A program made the position numbers and the translations under genes. DNA of 64,000 nucleotides from positions 62,001 through 126,000 of the forward strand of contig CAMWUI010000001.1 in the NCBI GenBank assembly GCA_947177395.1, given 5' to 3'. Under the pieces are notes generated by a model, which was not told the DNA's origin, did not search any database, and saw only the letters and a list, made by a program, of their open reading frames with translations. This DNA comes from an uncultured Paraprevotella sp. Lineage in GTDB: Bacteria > Bacteroidota > Bacteroidia > Bacteroidales > Bacteroidaceae. Of this stretch, positions 8,948-17,871 are shown piece by piece. The number at the start of each line of letters is the position of its first letter. Positions within the stretch are counted from its first letter, which is position 1.

Positions 8948-10453
8948 TTACTTTCCGGATTTACGGTTGTGTTTCAAGATACGGTCGGTGTCAATCCGTA
9001 TGGGACATTGCCGCACAAAGTCGTATAAGGTATATTTCCTTATTTCGTAAAAGCCTTTCCAATAAGAGGCAAGCGTGTTGATGTAGTTCTTTTGGGCATC
9101 ATTGCGACGGCTCTGTGCCATACTCAGTGTGTTTACGTCAGCCTTTCCTATCAGGAAACGTTGATAGGTAGCCTCATAGGCCAGTTCGGCTACTTGGCAG
9201 GCTTCGTCGGCAGATTGTATTTGTGCGCGTCTCATATTGAAGTCTTTGACGGAAAGAATCACTTCCTGTTCAAACGCCTCTTCCGATTGCTTTTTCGAGA
9301 TGAGTGCAGTGTTCAGATTGCTTTTGGCCATATTAACTTTGCCTTTTTCCGTTCCCCAGTCCACGAGAGGAATGTTGAACGAGATGCTGACGGCATCCTG
9401 TCTCAGCGGGTCGTGGTATACATCCTTGAAGCGTTCGGCGGCTTGGTTGAAGCCTACGCTGAGGGATACCGATGAAGAGAAGCGGGATTTTTCTACTCTG
9501 TCGAGATTTTGTTTGGCTCTCAGAATCTGCAAAGCCAATTCTTTTATTTTGGGATTTTCTTCTTTCGCGTATGTCAGGGCCATTCCCGGAGAAATGGTGA
9601 TTGTCGGGATATCGGTGGGTAGGATAATGTGGAAATCGGTGTCCGGGGCATAACGAAGGAAGGACGCCAAGGCAAACGTGCTCTTGTTCAAATTGATTTT
9701 CGAGTTCTCCAATTCGTTCCGCGCATTAATGGCATTCAGTTTTAGGGTCAACAGATCGGCCTGAGTGACATTACCTATTTTGTGTCGCTCTATACCGATT
9801 TGGTAAGCCGTGTCGCAACGGGCCACGTTCTCTTTGTTCATGTCACAGATTACTTGGTTCAACGCTTGGTTGAAAAAGTAGCTGATGGTTGTTTCCGAAA
9901 TTTGTTCAAACTGGTAGACCAGTTCTTTCTGTGCCTTTTCATATTCCAGCGGTTCTATTCTCTTGTTCCATCGGAACACGTTGTAACCGAACAGGGACTG
10001 AGAATACCTGAGGCGGACAGGGATGGAAGAAAACTGGGTTGACTTGTCCAATCCGAAGTTTCGTATATAGTCTAAATCGGTTTCCAACGACAGGACACCT
10101 CCTGTCCAGATGACATTTTGGTTAGCCTGTAATCCGGCAGACGAATAGATGCTCTTTTGCTGTTTATATACATCGATATTGTTTTGCGAGTCGTATCGTT
10201 TCACAAAGTTCTGGTAATACTGTATGGGGGTTGACGTGAATGAAAGTGATGGCAGTCTTTCCACTTGATATGAACGGTATTGCCAATAGCTGGCCAAAAA
10301 GTTGTTTTGTGCCAGTAACGAAGTAAGCGAGCTGTCAATGGCTGTGGTGATGGCCTCTTCCAGGGTAAGTTTTATGGCCTCTTCTGTTGTCTGTGCAGTC
10401 ACTCCGAAGGTTTCGGCCATTAGAAAGACGAGAATATATAACTTGTGTTTCAT
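8948..10453 (-). CDS. TolC-family outer membrane efflux protein
   Basis: A 501-residue outer membrane factor with a cleavable signal peptide (KLYILVFLMAETFGVTAQ). Two OEP repeats are visible: one around residues 30-240 (LTLEEAITTAIDSSLTSLLAQN) and one around 270-480 (ISPGMALTYAKEENPKIKELALQILRAKQNLD). They would form the trimeric barrel and alpha-helical tunnel. Its start overlaps the stop of the upstream permease by four bases, so translation is coupled. It probably docks on the adaptor encoded at 13490-14563. Confidence 0.88.
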   Translation of the reverse strand: MKHKLYILVFLMAETFGVTAQTTEEAIKLTLEEAITTAIDSSLTSLLAQNNFLASYWQYRSYQVERLPSLSFTSTPIQYYQNFVKRYDSQNNIDVYKQQKSIYSSAGLQANQNVIWTGGVLSLETDLDYIRNFGLDKSTQFSSIPVRLRYSQSLFGYNVFRWNKRIEPLEYEKAQKELVYQFEQISETTISYFFNQALNQVICDMNKENVARCDTAYQIGIERHKIGNVTQADLLTLKLNAINARNELENSKINLNKSTFALASFLRYAPDTDFHIILPTDIPTITISPGMALTYAKEENPKIKELALQILRAKQNLDRVEKSRFSSSVSLSVGFNQAAERFKDVYHDPLRQDAVSISFNIPLVDWGTEKGKVNMAKSNLNTALISKKQSEEAFEQEVILSVKDFNMRRAQIQSADEACQVAELAYEATYQRFLIGKADVNTLSMAQSRRNDAQKNYINTLASYWKGFYEIRKYTLYDFVRQCPIRIDTDRILKHNRKSGK

Positions 10454-13400
10454 GCTTGTTGTTTTGAAGGCTTTTCTTTATAAATCAAAGCATATATCAG
10501 CGGGATAATGAACAGGCTGACCAATGTGCCGATGACCATGGCGCCTATCATGGCGATGGCGAAGGGCTTTTGCAGTTCGGAGCCCATGTCGGAACTGAAT
10601 AATATAGGTACGAGTGCAAATACCGAAGTAAGCGAAGTCATGACGATGGAACGCAATCGCTTTTCTCCAGCCTTGTGGATAGCTTCCATTAAAGGAGTCC
10701 CCTTTGACCTCAATTCGTTGATAACGTTAATTTTTAAAATCGAGTCGTTTACAATGATTCCGCATGTGACGACGATGCCTATGGCTGACATCAGGTTCAG
10801 TGTATGCCCGAATGCCATCAGGCACAACAAAGCTGCCGCTATGTCTATCGGTATTTCGAGGAGCAGGATGAGCGGTTGCAGAAAGGATTCGAATTGCGCG
10901 GTCATGATGAGGTACATCATCACGATGGAGATAAACAGAATAATAACGAGGTTGCCTAACATCTCTTTGTTTTGGAAATGGATTCCGCTCAGGGTGTAAT
11001 TCCATTCCGGATGTTCTTTCATGATGCGTTGTACTTTTTGTTCGCTGTTATCTCCGAATTTTAAATCGGGTATGTTTATCGGTATATACTTCCCGTTTGT
11101 GCCGGCTATGATCTCTTTCGGGGCCGTGAAGTCGGAGAGTGTGATGAATTCATGTAACGGGAACAAGTCTCCGGTTCCATTTCCCTTGACGAACGTTCTG
11201 GTGAGTATTTCTTCGATGCTCTTTTGTTCGCGTTCCATCTGCACGGGAATATATTGGGAATAATTGCGTAAGGTGGCAAAACGGTTTTCTCCCAAACTGT
11301 TTTTCAAGGCATAGAGGATTTCGTCCGCACTGATACCGAATAATAGAAGTTTCTCATGATTGAGCTGTATTCGTATCTGGCTGGAGTAGGAGGGGAGAGA
11401 TAGGCTTTCTCCGGTTCTCTTTTCCAAGTTGTGTCCGAAACGTGTCAGGGAATCTGCTGAGAAATCCCACAAATCGTTATAGGGTACGAGTTGTATGGTC
11501 AAGTCCGCTCCGGATGTGGAGAAAATATCCTCGAAAACTGTTTCCGGAGGAGTTACAGACCATACGGCCGTGGGGTAGTGTTGGCGGAAAAATGATGCTA
11601 CGGCCTGTTCCGCTTCTTTGGCAGAGTTTTCCCTTTTTGTGGTGTGTACGTAAAGTTTAGCTTCTGTCGTACCTAATTTCCGTTTGTTCCCGATTAAGAA
11701 TTGTTGTTGGCCGGTCAGTAAGGCACAATTATCGGTCAGATGTTTCAGTGAAGTAATGAGCTTTTGGGCTCTTCGGGTATTCTCATCGAGATGGATGTTC
11801 TCGTTCCAGTCGATGCACACCACCACTTCCTGATGGGTGATGAATGGCATTTTTTCCTTTTTGATATAGTGAAAGAGCAGGTAACACAAAGGAAGAGTAC
11901 AAAGTATCCCTATACAGACTATCCCTTTGTGAGCGAAAGTCAGCTTAATCCCTTTGTCGTAGAAACGGAAGAGAAATGTGTGGCCGGGGGTAGAAGGAAC
12001 CGTTACCTGGTTCCGGAACATCATCTTATATAATACAGGTAGAAAAGTGACAGCCGTAAAATAAGATACAGCCAGACTCAGGGTAACGGACATTGCTTGG
12101 TCATAGAAGATGGCTCCCGCAATGCCTCCCATAAAAATGAGAGGTAGGAACACGGCTACTGTGGTCAACATGGAACTGAGCATGGGGGTGATAACCTCAT
12201 TTGTGCCTCGTATGCAGGCTTCGTCTATCGTGTATCCGTTCTGGCGATATTGGGTGATGTCGTCCGTTACGATAATAGCGTTATCAATCATCATGCCTAC
12301 GGATAAGATTAGTCCGACGAGCGATACGATATTTAGCGAAAGATGGACAAGGTAGAAGGCTCCCATGCTGATGATGAGGGACACAAACATGGTGATGCCG
12401 ATGAGTAAGGGCAAGCGGGCATCGCGTAAAAAGAAACTTGTGACGAGGAAGATCAGCAGGAGACCCAGAAACAAGTCCTGTTTCAGGCTCCCCATTGTTA
12501 CATCAAGCAGTTCCGACTGGTCATGGGTGATGTTGAAGTCAATCTTAGGAAACGTTATGCGGAATTTTTCTATCGTTTCTTCCACGCTCTTCTGTAGTTC
12601 GTCCATCTTCACGTCCGGATGTTTGATGACAGAAAGCATCAATGCCCTTTTTCCGTTGTAAAAAACTTCCCCTTTCAGTTGTCCTTGCCGGAAGTCGGTG
12701 CGGGCTATATCCTTCAGTTGCAGCAAGCGTTTGCCGTGTCGAAGGTATAGATTCTCAATATCTTCACCGTTGCGTAGAGGCGAAGAGAAACGGATATTGA
12801 ATTCATAGTCGCCGTCTCTCACCGTTGCGTTGCCGGTTTCAATGTTATTTTCATTGAATACTTTTTCGATATCCTTTTCGGTCAGGCCTAACGTGGCGGC
12901 AGTTTCTTTGTCTACGGAAATGAAAAGTTCCTTCTTCCACAATCCGGATGCGTCTACCATAGACACCTCCGGTAACTGTTCCAGCCGACGTTTGATGGTA
13001 TTTTGTGTCAGTTCACACATTTGTATGAAGTCCACTTCGTTTGTCGGGTTGAGAGGCTCATCGTTGTGTAGCGACAATATCAAATCAAATACAGGCAGAT
13101 CGGTAGCGTTGGCTTTTACGACCAAAGGGCGGCGTATGTCTTTCGGCAAGTTATTCATGGCCGCATCCACTTTTTCGTTGGCTTCCACGAAGGCCAGGTC
13201 CATACGTGTGCCGTAGTCGAAGGACAGGCGTATTTGACCGTTTTCATCCTGTGTGGTGCTTTGTATGTCCGACAAGTGGCCCATTTGCATCAATCGTTGA
13301 CGCAACGGGGACATGACGATGCGTTCCATCTCCTCAGCGGAAAGATTCTCTCCGGTAGCTTGGACAATGATTTCCGGTATGGGAATATCCGGCAACAAAG

Positions 13401-13497
13401 ATGTCGGCAATCGTAGATAGGCAATTGCAGACAGCATGATGACCGTGGCAAAAGTTACAAAAACAGAGATGGGACGTTTGAGAAGATATTCAATCAT
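10450..13497 (-). CDS. RND efflux permease (first of two in the locus)
   Basis: A 1015-residue RND pump. The N-terminus IEYLLKRPISVFVTFATVIM with LPTSLLPDIPIPEIIVQ is the classic AcrB/MdtB/CusA start. The TM4 region LVGLILSVGMMIDNAIIVTDDI holds the acidic proton-relay residue within MIDNAI, and a second bundle lies near residues 850-1005. It belongs to the hydrophobe/amphiphile efflux branch more clearly than the 5780-8908 permease. Its start overlaps the adaptor stop by eight bases and its stop overlaps the TolC gene by four, which fixes these genes as one operon. Confidence 0.9.
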   Translation of the reverse strand: MIEYLLKRPISVFVTFATVIMLSAIAYLRLPTSLLPDIPIPEIIVQATGENLSAEEMERIVMSPLRQRLMQMGHLSDIQSTTQDENGQIRLSFDYGTRMDLAFVEANEKVDAAMNNLPKDIRRPLVVKANATDLPVFDLILSLHNDEPLNPTNEVDFIQMCELTQNTIKRRLEQLPEVSMVDASGLWKKELFISVDKETAATLGLTEKDIEKVFNENNIETGNATVRDGDYEFNIRFSSPLRNGEDIENLYLRHGKRLLQLKDIARTDFRQGQLKGEVFYNGKRALMLSVIKHPDVKMDELQKSVEETIEKFRITFPKIDFNITHDQSELLDVTMGSLKQDLFLGLLLIFLVTSFFLRDARLPLLIGITMFVSLIISMGAFYLVHLSLNIVSLVGLILSVGMMIDNAIIVTDDITQYRQNGYTIDEACIRGTNEVITPMLSSMLTTVAVFLPLIFMGGIAGAIFYDQAMSVTLSLAVSYFTAVTFLPVLYKMMFRNQVTVPSTPGHTFLFRFYDKGIKLTFAHKGIVCIGILCTLPLCYLLFHYIKKEKMPFITHQEVVVCIDWNENIHLDENTRRAQKLITSLKHLTDNCALLTGQQQFLIGNKRKLGTTEAKLYVHTTKRENSAKEAEQAVASFFRQHYPTAVWSVTPPETVFEDIFSTSGADLTIQLVPYNDLWDFSADSLTRFGHNLEKRTGESLSLPSYSSQIRIQLNHEKLLLFGISADEILYALKNSLGENRFATLRNYSQYIPVQMEREQKSIEEILTRTFVKGNGTGDLFPLHEFITLSDFTAPKEIIAGTNGKYIPINIPDLKFGDNSEQKVQRIMKEHPEWNYTLSGIHFQNKEMLGNLVIILFISIVMMYLIMTAQFESFLQPLILLLEIPIDIAAALLCLMAFGHTLNLMSAIGIVVTCGIIVNDSILKINVINELRSKGTPLMEAIHKAGEKRLRSIVMTSLTSVFALVPILFSSDMGSELQKPFAIAMIGAMVIGTLVSLFIIPLIYALIYKEKPSKQQA

Positions 13498-14563
13498 GTG
13501 CTGTATGTGTGGTTTTGAGGGTAATGGGAGTAAAGTGGGCTAAATTCTGATTGCCGGATACGATGACACTGTCTCCGTCTTTAAGTCCTTTGGTGATGGT
13601 GTAACTGAAACTGTTTTCCAATCCGACATTCACATAGTTCCAATAGGCGCGTCCGTTCCGCACGGTGAATACAACACGCCGTCCGTCCCGCATGACGACG
13701 GCTTGTTTAGGTACGACTAACTTGTTTGGTACGCTTTGTCGCATGTTTACCTTTACTTTCATGCCGTCAAACCATTGTTGTGGGGTTTGGGGGATGACTG
13801 CGCAGATACTGGTCAATCCATTTTCGCCCACTAAGGGATTGATCGAGGATACACGCCCGAAAGTGCGGTTTTCTTCTTCTGCATACAACGCGACTTGTAC
13901 AGTGTCTCCTTGTTGTATGGAACGTATCTCATGTTCCATGACAGGAAATGTCACTTCCATGCTACTGTTGTCCAGCAGTGTGCAAAACACCTCTCCGTTT
14001 CCGGCTTGGTTGTGCGGTTTGGCGGTTTGGTTGGCTATTGTGCCGGAGAACGGTGCACGCAGGGTGGCCTCTTGCAGAGTCATCCGGGCTGCCTGATACG
14101 ACAGGCAAGCCTGTCCGTATCCGCTTTTCATGACAGCCAGTTCTTTGACTTTTTGTGGGATGGAGAGCGAATCGCCCGGTTTATACCCTTGTCCGATAAG
14201 AAAATCCTGCATTTCCAGATAAGCCCGTTGTTTGTTGTCGGCGGCTTGCATCAATGAAAGGTTTAGCTTTTCCTTGTCCACTTCCGCGATAACCTGTCCT
14301 TGGGAAACCCGTTCTCCGTTTCGGGCATAAATGTGGGTGATGATGCCGGAAGCCCCCCATCGGAGTTCAGCTTTCCGAATGGAAGACAACGTCCCGTTGC
14401 TGATGATTTCCCGGGCAAAGTTTCCGGTTTTCAGTATTTCCACTTCTACCGTGGGCAATTCGTCTTCCGCTGTTACGGCAGAGTTACCGTTTTCCTGTTC
14501 CTGGGGTGCCGAGCAGGCCGCAAGCACAGCTGCCCATGCCCATATCATTTTTTTCATTTCCAT
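13490..14563 (-). CDS. RND efflux periplasmic adaptor (membrane fusion lipoprotein)
   Basis: A 357-residue HlyD/AcrA-like adaptor. The N-terminal lipobox (AVLAACSAP) predicts a lipoprotein held in the inner membrane. The biotinyl-lipoyl half-motif SGIITHIYARNGERVSQGQVIAEVD lies near residues 72-95 and its second half RAPFSGTIANQTAKPHNQAG near 168-187. An alpha-hairpin between them and a beta-barrel plus membrane-proximal domain after them complete the usual order. It links the two RND permeases to the TolC homologue. It starts nine bases after a DUF1573 lipoprotein gene, so the efflux genes probably share a transcript with the upstream export/glycosyltransferase genes. Confidence 0.88.
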   Translation of the reverse strand: MEMKKMIWAWAAVLAACSAPQEQENGNSAVTAEDELPTVEVEILKTGNFAREIISNGTLSSIRKAELRWGASGIITHIYARNGERVSQGQVIAEVDKEKLNLSLMQAADNKQRAYLEMQDFLIGQGYKPGDSLSIPQKVKELAVMKSGYGQACLSYQAARMTLQEATLRAPFSGTIANQTAKPHNQAGNGEVFCTLLDNSSMEVTFPVMEHEIRSIQQGDTVQVALYAEEENRTFGRVSSINPLVGENGLTSICAVIPQTPQQWFDGMKVKVNMRQSVPNKLVVPKQAVVMRDGRRVVFTVRNGRAYWNYVNVGLENSFSYTITKGLKDGDSVIVSGNQNLAHFTPITLKTTHTAHD

Positions 14564-14572
14564 GGTTTTGTT

Positions 14573-14968
14573 TTATTTGTCAGTTATGTTCCCGGTTAGG
14601 GTCAGTGTGACGGGAGCTGTTGCATTGCATTCCACTTCCGCTGTCCGGATGAAGTAGCCGCAGAACGCCTCCGCTTCATACGTCAATGTCACCCTTACCT
14701 CTTCACCGGGCGGCGTGTCCTGCCGCTCGTATGTTGCAGTTGTGCATTCGCAAGAAGGGAGTACGTCTGTAATGTGCAGTGTTTCCGTTCCGGTGTTATG
14801 TATGACGTATTGGGCCTGGTGGGTAGTGTGTGGATGGATTTGTCCTATATCCACACTGTCCGGGTTTACAATTACGCTGGTCGGGGCACAGGGCGTTTGT
14901 TCTTTCTTGCCAGTCTGGCAGGCAGACAAAGAGAAGAGCAGCATGCTTATGTAAATAACGTGTTTCAT
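14573..14968 (-). CDS. Small DUF1573 lipoprotein
   Basis: A 131-residue lipoprotein with lipobox LFSLSACQT. The rest is a single immunoglobulin-like DUF1573 domain: VDIGQIHPHTTHQAQYVIHN, then TETLHITDVLPSCECTTATY with the conserved Cys-x-Cys, and a final beta-rich stretch. Such domains are common in exported Bacteroidetes proteins and have no known catalytic activity. It overlaps the upstream GT2 gene by four bases. It repeats in miniature the C-terminal domain of the larger DUF1573 protein at 17872-18822. Confidence 0.8.
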   Translation of the reverse strand: MKHVIYISMLLFSLSACQTGKKEQTPCAPTSVIVNPDSVDIGQIHPHTTHQAQYVIHNTGTETLHITDVLPSCECTTATYERQDTPPGEEVRVTLTYEAEAFCGYFIRTAEVECNATAPVTLTLTGNITDK

Positions 14969-15693
14969 TTCTTTGCAAATTTAATATATTGTTGCAGATA
15001 TAATTGCAGCATTAGTTTCAGGTGGCGTAAGCCGTCGTTCCATGTTCGTAGGTGCGGAGGGCGGTTACGCCCGTCCGGATAAAGGACAACGGCCGTTTCA
15101 GCGACATGCAGATGTTTTAGCACGGCTTTAATAATCATTTCCGATGCGTACTCCATACCTCCGCACACAGGATGGATGTGCAGATAAGCATCTTTGGAGA
15201 AGCCCCTCAGTCCGCAATGATAATCGCCAATGCGGTTGTGGAACAGCAGTCGTCCCGTTCCTGACAGCAAAGGGTTGCCCACATATCGGTGTAACCAAGG
15301 CATGGCTTTTTTTCGTATGCCGCCGACAAAGCGATTGCCGACGACTATGTCCGCCCCATCTCTCAGTAGGCGTATAAACTCATCCAAGGAGGAGAAATCA
15401 TAACTGTTATCGGCATCCCCCATTACCACATATTGCCCTCGGGCAGCCAGAATGCCTCCGTTCAACGCATAGCCATAGCCTTTGTTTTTTACGTGAATCA
15501 CCCTGTCGGCTTCTTTCCGTGCAATCTCGACTGAGGCATCAGTGCTTCCGTTGTCGGCCACGATTATTTCTCCGCTGATGCCGGTGCGCTGTAAAAAAGC
15601 GCGTGCCTTGCCAATACATATACCCAACGTCTCTTCTTCGTTCAGGCATGGCATCACGATGGATAGTTCTGGTTGAATGTCTAAGGTGCTCAT
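14965..15693 (-). CDS. GT2 glycosyltransferase (polyprenol-phosphate sugar synthase type)
   Basis: A 242-residue GT-A fold enzyme of family 2. The nucleotide-sugar-binding start LSIVMPCLNEEETLGICI and the metal-binding Asp-x-Asp equivalent (YVVMGDADNSYDF, near residue 92) are visible. It lacks C-terminal membrane helices, unlike the GT2 at 22085-23029. Closest in look to dolichol/undecaprenyl-phosphate mannose or glucose synthases. It overlaps the preceding multispanning membrane protein gene by four bases. The pair 'GT2 plus GT-C-like membrane protein' suggests that sugar is first loaded on a lipid and then moved across the membrane. Sugar identity unknown. Confidence 0.8.
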   Translation of the reverse strand: MSTLDIQPELSIVMPCLNEEETLGICIGKARAFLQRTGISGEIIVADNGSTDASVEIARKEADRVIHVKNKGYGYALNGGILAARGQYVVMGDADNSYDFSSLDEFIRLLRDGADIVVGNRFVGGIRKKAMPWLHRYVGNPLLSGTGRLLFHNRIGDYHCGLRGFSKDAYLHIHPVCGGMEYASEMIIKAVLKHLHVAETAVVLYPDGRNRPPHLRTWNDGLRHLKLMLQLYLQQYIKFAKK

Positions 15694-17159
15694 GGGCGTT
15701 GTATCTGGTAGATGATAAAATCTCTGTTTTCGAATACAGGATGAAATAAATCCGGTCTGTCAGACAGTTCCTTTGGCCAGTGTTGCAGATAGTTGAGTCG
15801 GTTGCGGAATAGCACATACCAGTTTGCTTTGGCCGCAGTATCTTCCACCGAAGCGGATAAGTTGCATGACAGCCGTCCCGTGTATAAGTATATCGTCCTG
15901 CTTTCGCCGCAGGCGATGATGTCATTGGCTGCGGTATGTTCGTTTAGAAAAGCCATCATGTCCTGTGTGCTTTTTCCGGTCACGTCGATATTGAAGTTAT
16001 CATATTCTTTTTGGATGGTTGCCAGCTCTACACCTTGGTGAAGCAACAGGCAACAGGTGGTAAAGAACAATATGCCGCCGGTGGCATATTCTCCTTTTTT
16101 CATCCAAGGCCGTGACAGGGCGTATAATCCCGTTACCGTGAAATATAGCAGTAAGGGAATAATGGGAATGGCATAGCGCTCTGTCTGGTGTGGCCAAGTG
16201 AGCAGTAACAAAAGGTGTAAGGTGATGTAACTTTGTTCGGCTAAGGCTTTTCGTCCGGCTTTCCACATCCCCAGTCCGGTGAGCAGCCAAAAGCCTCCCG
16301 CCGTCCACACGTTGCCTTTCGGCAAGAACGGCAGGCAGTTTACGGGTATGGTGGTCAGGTAGTAACGCAGGTTGTCCGTTATGGAGAAATCCATGTTACG
16401 GGTATGGTCGGCGTGAATTAGGTAGCCGACAGGGAGATGAGGCAGCGTGAGCAGAAACAAGAACAGGAAAACACCGCAAGGTAACAAAATATCTTGCCAA
16501 GGCTTATGTGAAGAACCGGGAGTACGGTTCGCGAGTAGCTGAACCAGCATGGCTGGAAACAGCAGGAGCCCTTCCGTACGGGTCTGTACGGTTAAGAATA
16601 GCGAGATTCCGAGAACTACAGCTGTTTTCCGTTGCTGTTTTTTGTCTGTCGCTGGGATTCTATGCCATCGATGGATGAGCAGAAGTGAGAGGACAAGAAA
16701 CATCAAGTAGGGGAGGGTGCTGATGATGCGTTCTGTGGACAGGAGCGTTGTGTTGAGGCTTGTCAACAATAGTACCCATACCCCATATCGGAATTCGTCT
16801 CTTAACTTGAAAAGTCGGTATAACAGGAACAAGGTTGCGGGCACACAACTCATGACGACTATCTTGAATGCCGTGTAATTGATGCCGGTCAGCAAATAGG
16901 GCAGAACCAGCAACAGCGGAAGCCCCCAAGGATAAAGGATGGGCGAATAAAGTCGGTCGGTAGACAGGCTGAGCATGTCGGTCATGTCCCGATAAGCCAG
17001 CCATTGTTCTCCCGCTGACAGCTTTTTGGCTTGACATATATATAAGGCGTAATCACCGTTCATCGGATGCCCCGTGCGGAAAGAAAGCAGGAATGTGGCT
17101 CCCGCCAGGAGGAGGGCGGCTCCGAGTGCTATTTGTAGATATTTTGTTTTTTGTTTCAT
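15690..17159 (-). CDS. Multispanning GT-C-like membrane protein (ArnT/PMT-like)
   Basis: About 489 residues with roughly ten or more hydrophobic segments. The first extracytoplasmic loop carries an acidic residue in HPMNGDYALYICQAKKL (near residue 35), the position of the catalytic Asp in GT-C transferases. The following TM pattern and loop YSPILYPWGLPLLLVLPYLL also fit GT39/ArnT-like enzymes. A lumenal C-terminal portion holds the motif DIIACGESRTIYLYTG. It likely transfers a sugar from a polyprenyl carrier to a lipid or protein outside the cytoplasmic membrane. The ATG at 17159 is chosen; the in-frame extension to 17249 has no membrane-protein character. Confidence 0.6.
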   Translation of the reverse strand: MKQKTKYLQIALGAALLLAGATFLLSFRTGHPMNGDYALYICQAKKLSAGEQWLAYRDMTDMLSLSTDRLYSPILYPWGLPLLLVLPYLLTGINYTAFKIVVMSCVPATLFLLYRLFKLRDEFRYGVWVLLLTSLNTTLLSTERIISTLPYLMFLVLSLLLIHRWHRIPATDKKQQRKTAVVLGISLFLTVQTRTEGLLLFPAMLVQLLANRTPGSSHKPWQDILLPCGVFLFLFLLTLPHLPVGYLIHADHTRNMDFSITDNLRYYLTTIPVNCLPFLPKGNVWTAGGFWLLTGLGMWKAGRKALAEQSYITLHLLLLLTWPHQTERYAIPIIPLLLYFTVTGLYALSRPWMKKGEYATGGILFFTTCCLLLHQGVELATIQKEYDNFNIDVTGKSTQDMMAFLNEHTAANDIIACGESRTIYLYTGRLSCNLSASVEDTAAKANWYVLFRNRLNYLQHWPKELSDRPDLFHPVFENRDFIIYQIQRP

Positions 17160-17176
17160 ATAGTGTAGCAGTATGG

Positions 17177-17860
17177 TTAGCGTACAGGCCGGAACAGCCG
17201 GTTCCATCTCACCTTGTTCCATCCCGTGGTCCGGTCGTCCCACGACCACAGGACGAATCCCATTCGTCCGGCGATGGCCTGTTCAGGTATGGGACCGAAC
17301 TGGCGGCTGTCGTAGGAGTTCCCGGTGTTGTCTCCCCTCATGTCATAGAAGGTCGTCTTTGTTGTATAGCGATTCGTCGGCTTTCCGCCGATGTATGTCT
17401 TGTTAAGCCGTTTGACGATGGATACATGTTCCTGTACGGCCATTTTCTCCACAACGTCTCTCATGGAGTCAAGTGCCAGTTCCGTGCCCGGTTCGATGAT
17501 TCTTTCTATGCGCTTTACCAGCAGCATATCCGGTTTTTCCGGCGAATAAAATACGGCAACATCTCCTTCCTTGGGTTTGCGCAGTCCCCATCCCCGATGG
17601 AAGCCCCAGTCGCGCCGGCTGTCTCTTTGGCGCAGGAAAGGCACCCATGTGAATACGTTGATGAGTGGAATGTCCGCCCACCGTCGCGGCATATAACAGC
17701 CGTAGGACAATTTGTCAAGCACAAGAATCTCTGTGGGACGTATGGCCGGTTCCATGCTTTCCGTTGAAACAACGCACACTTCGGATACAAACAGCCGTAC
17801 AAGGATAACCAGTGCGATAACCGTGACGATGGTACTTGTTTTCTTTACAATCCGTTTCAT
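17177..17860 (-). CDS. lepB: Signal peptidase I (locus-specific copy)
   Basis: A 227-residue S26 family leader peptidase. One N-terminal membrane anchor (TIVTVIALVILVRLFV) is followed by the serine motif CVVSTESMEPAIRPTEIL, with the nucleophile Ser near residue 35. The lysine base lies in DMLLVKRIERIIEPG near residue 115, and the C-terminal box MRGDNTGNSYDSRQFG is conserved. It cleaves signal peptides on the outer face of the inner membrane. Housekeeping LepB in Bacteroidales is usually much longer; this short copy sits between a DUF1573/thioredoxin-like protein and GT-C genes. That suggests a specialised role for proteins of this locus; this is inference. Confidence 0.85.
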   Translation of the reverse strand: MKRIVKKTSTIVTVIALVILVRLFVSEVCVVSTESMEPAIRPTEILVLDKLSYGCYMPRRWADIPLINVFTWVPFLRQRDSRRDWGFHRGWGLRKPKEGDVAVFYSPEKPDMLLVKRIERIIEPGTELALDSMRDVVEKMAVQEHVSIVKRLNKTYIGGKPTNRYTTKTTFYDMRGDNTGNSYDSRQFGPIPEQAIAGRMGFVLWSWDDRTTGWNKVRWNRLFRPVR

Positions 17861-17871
17861 CTTTCATCTTG

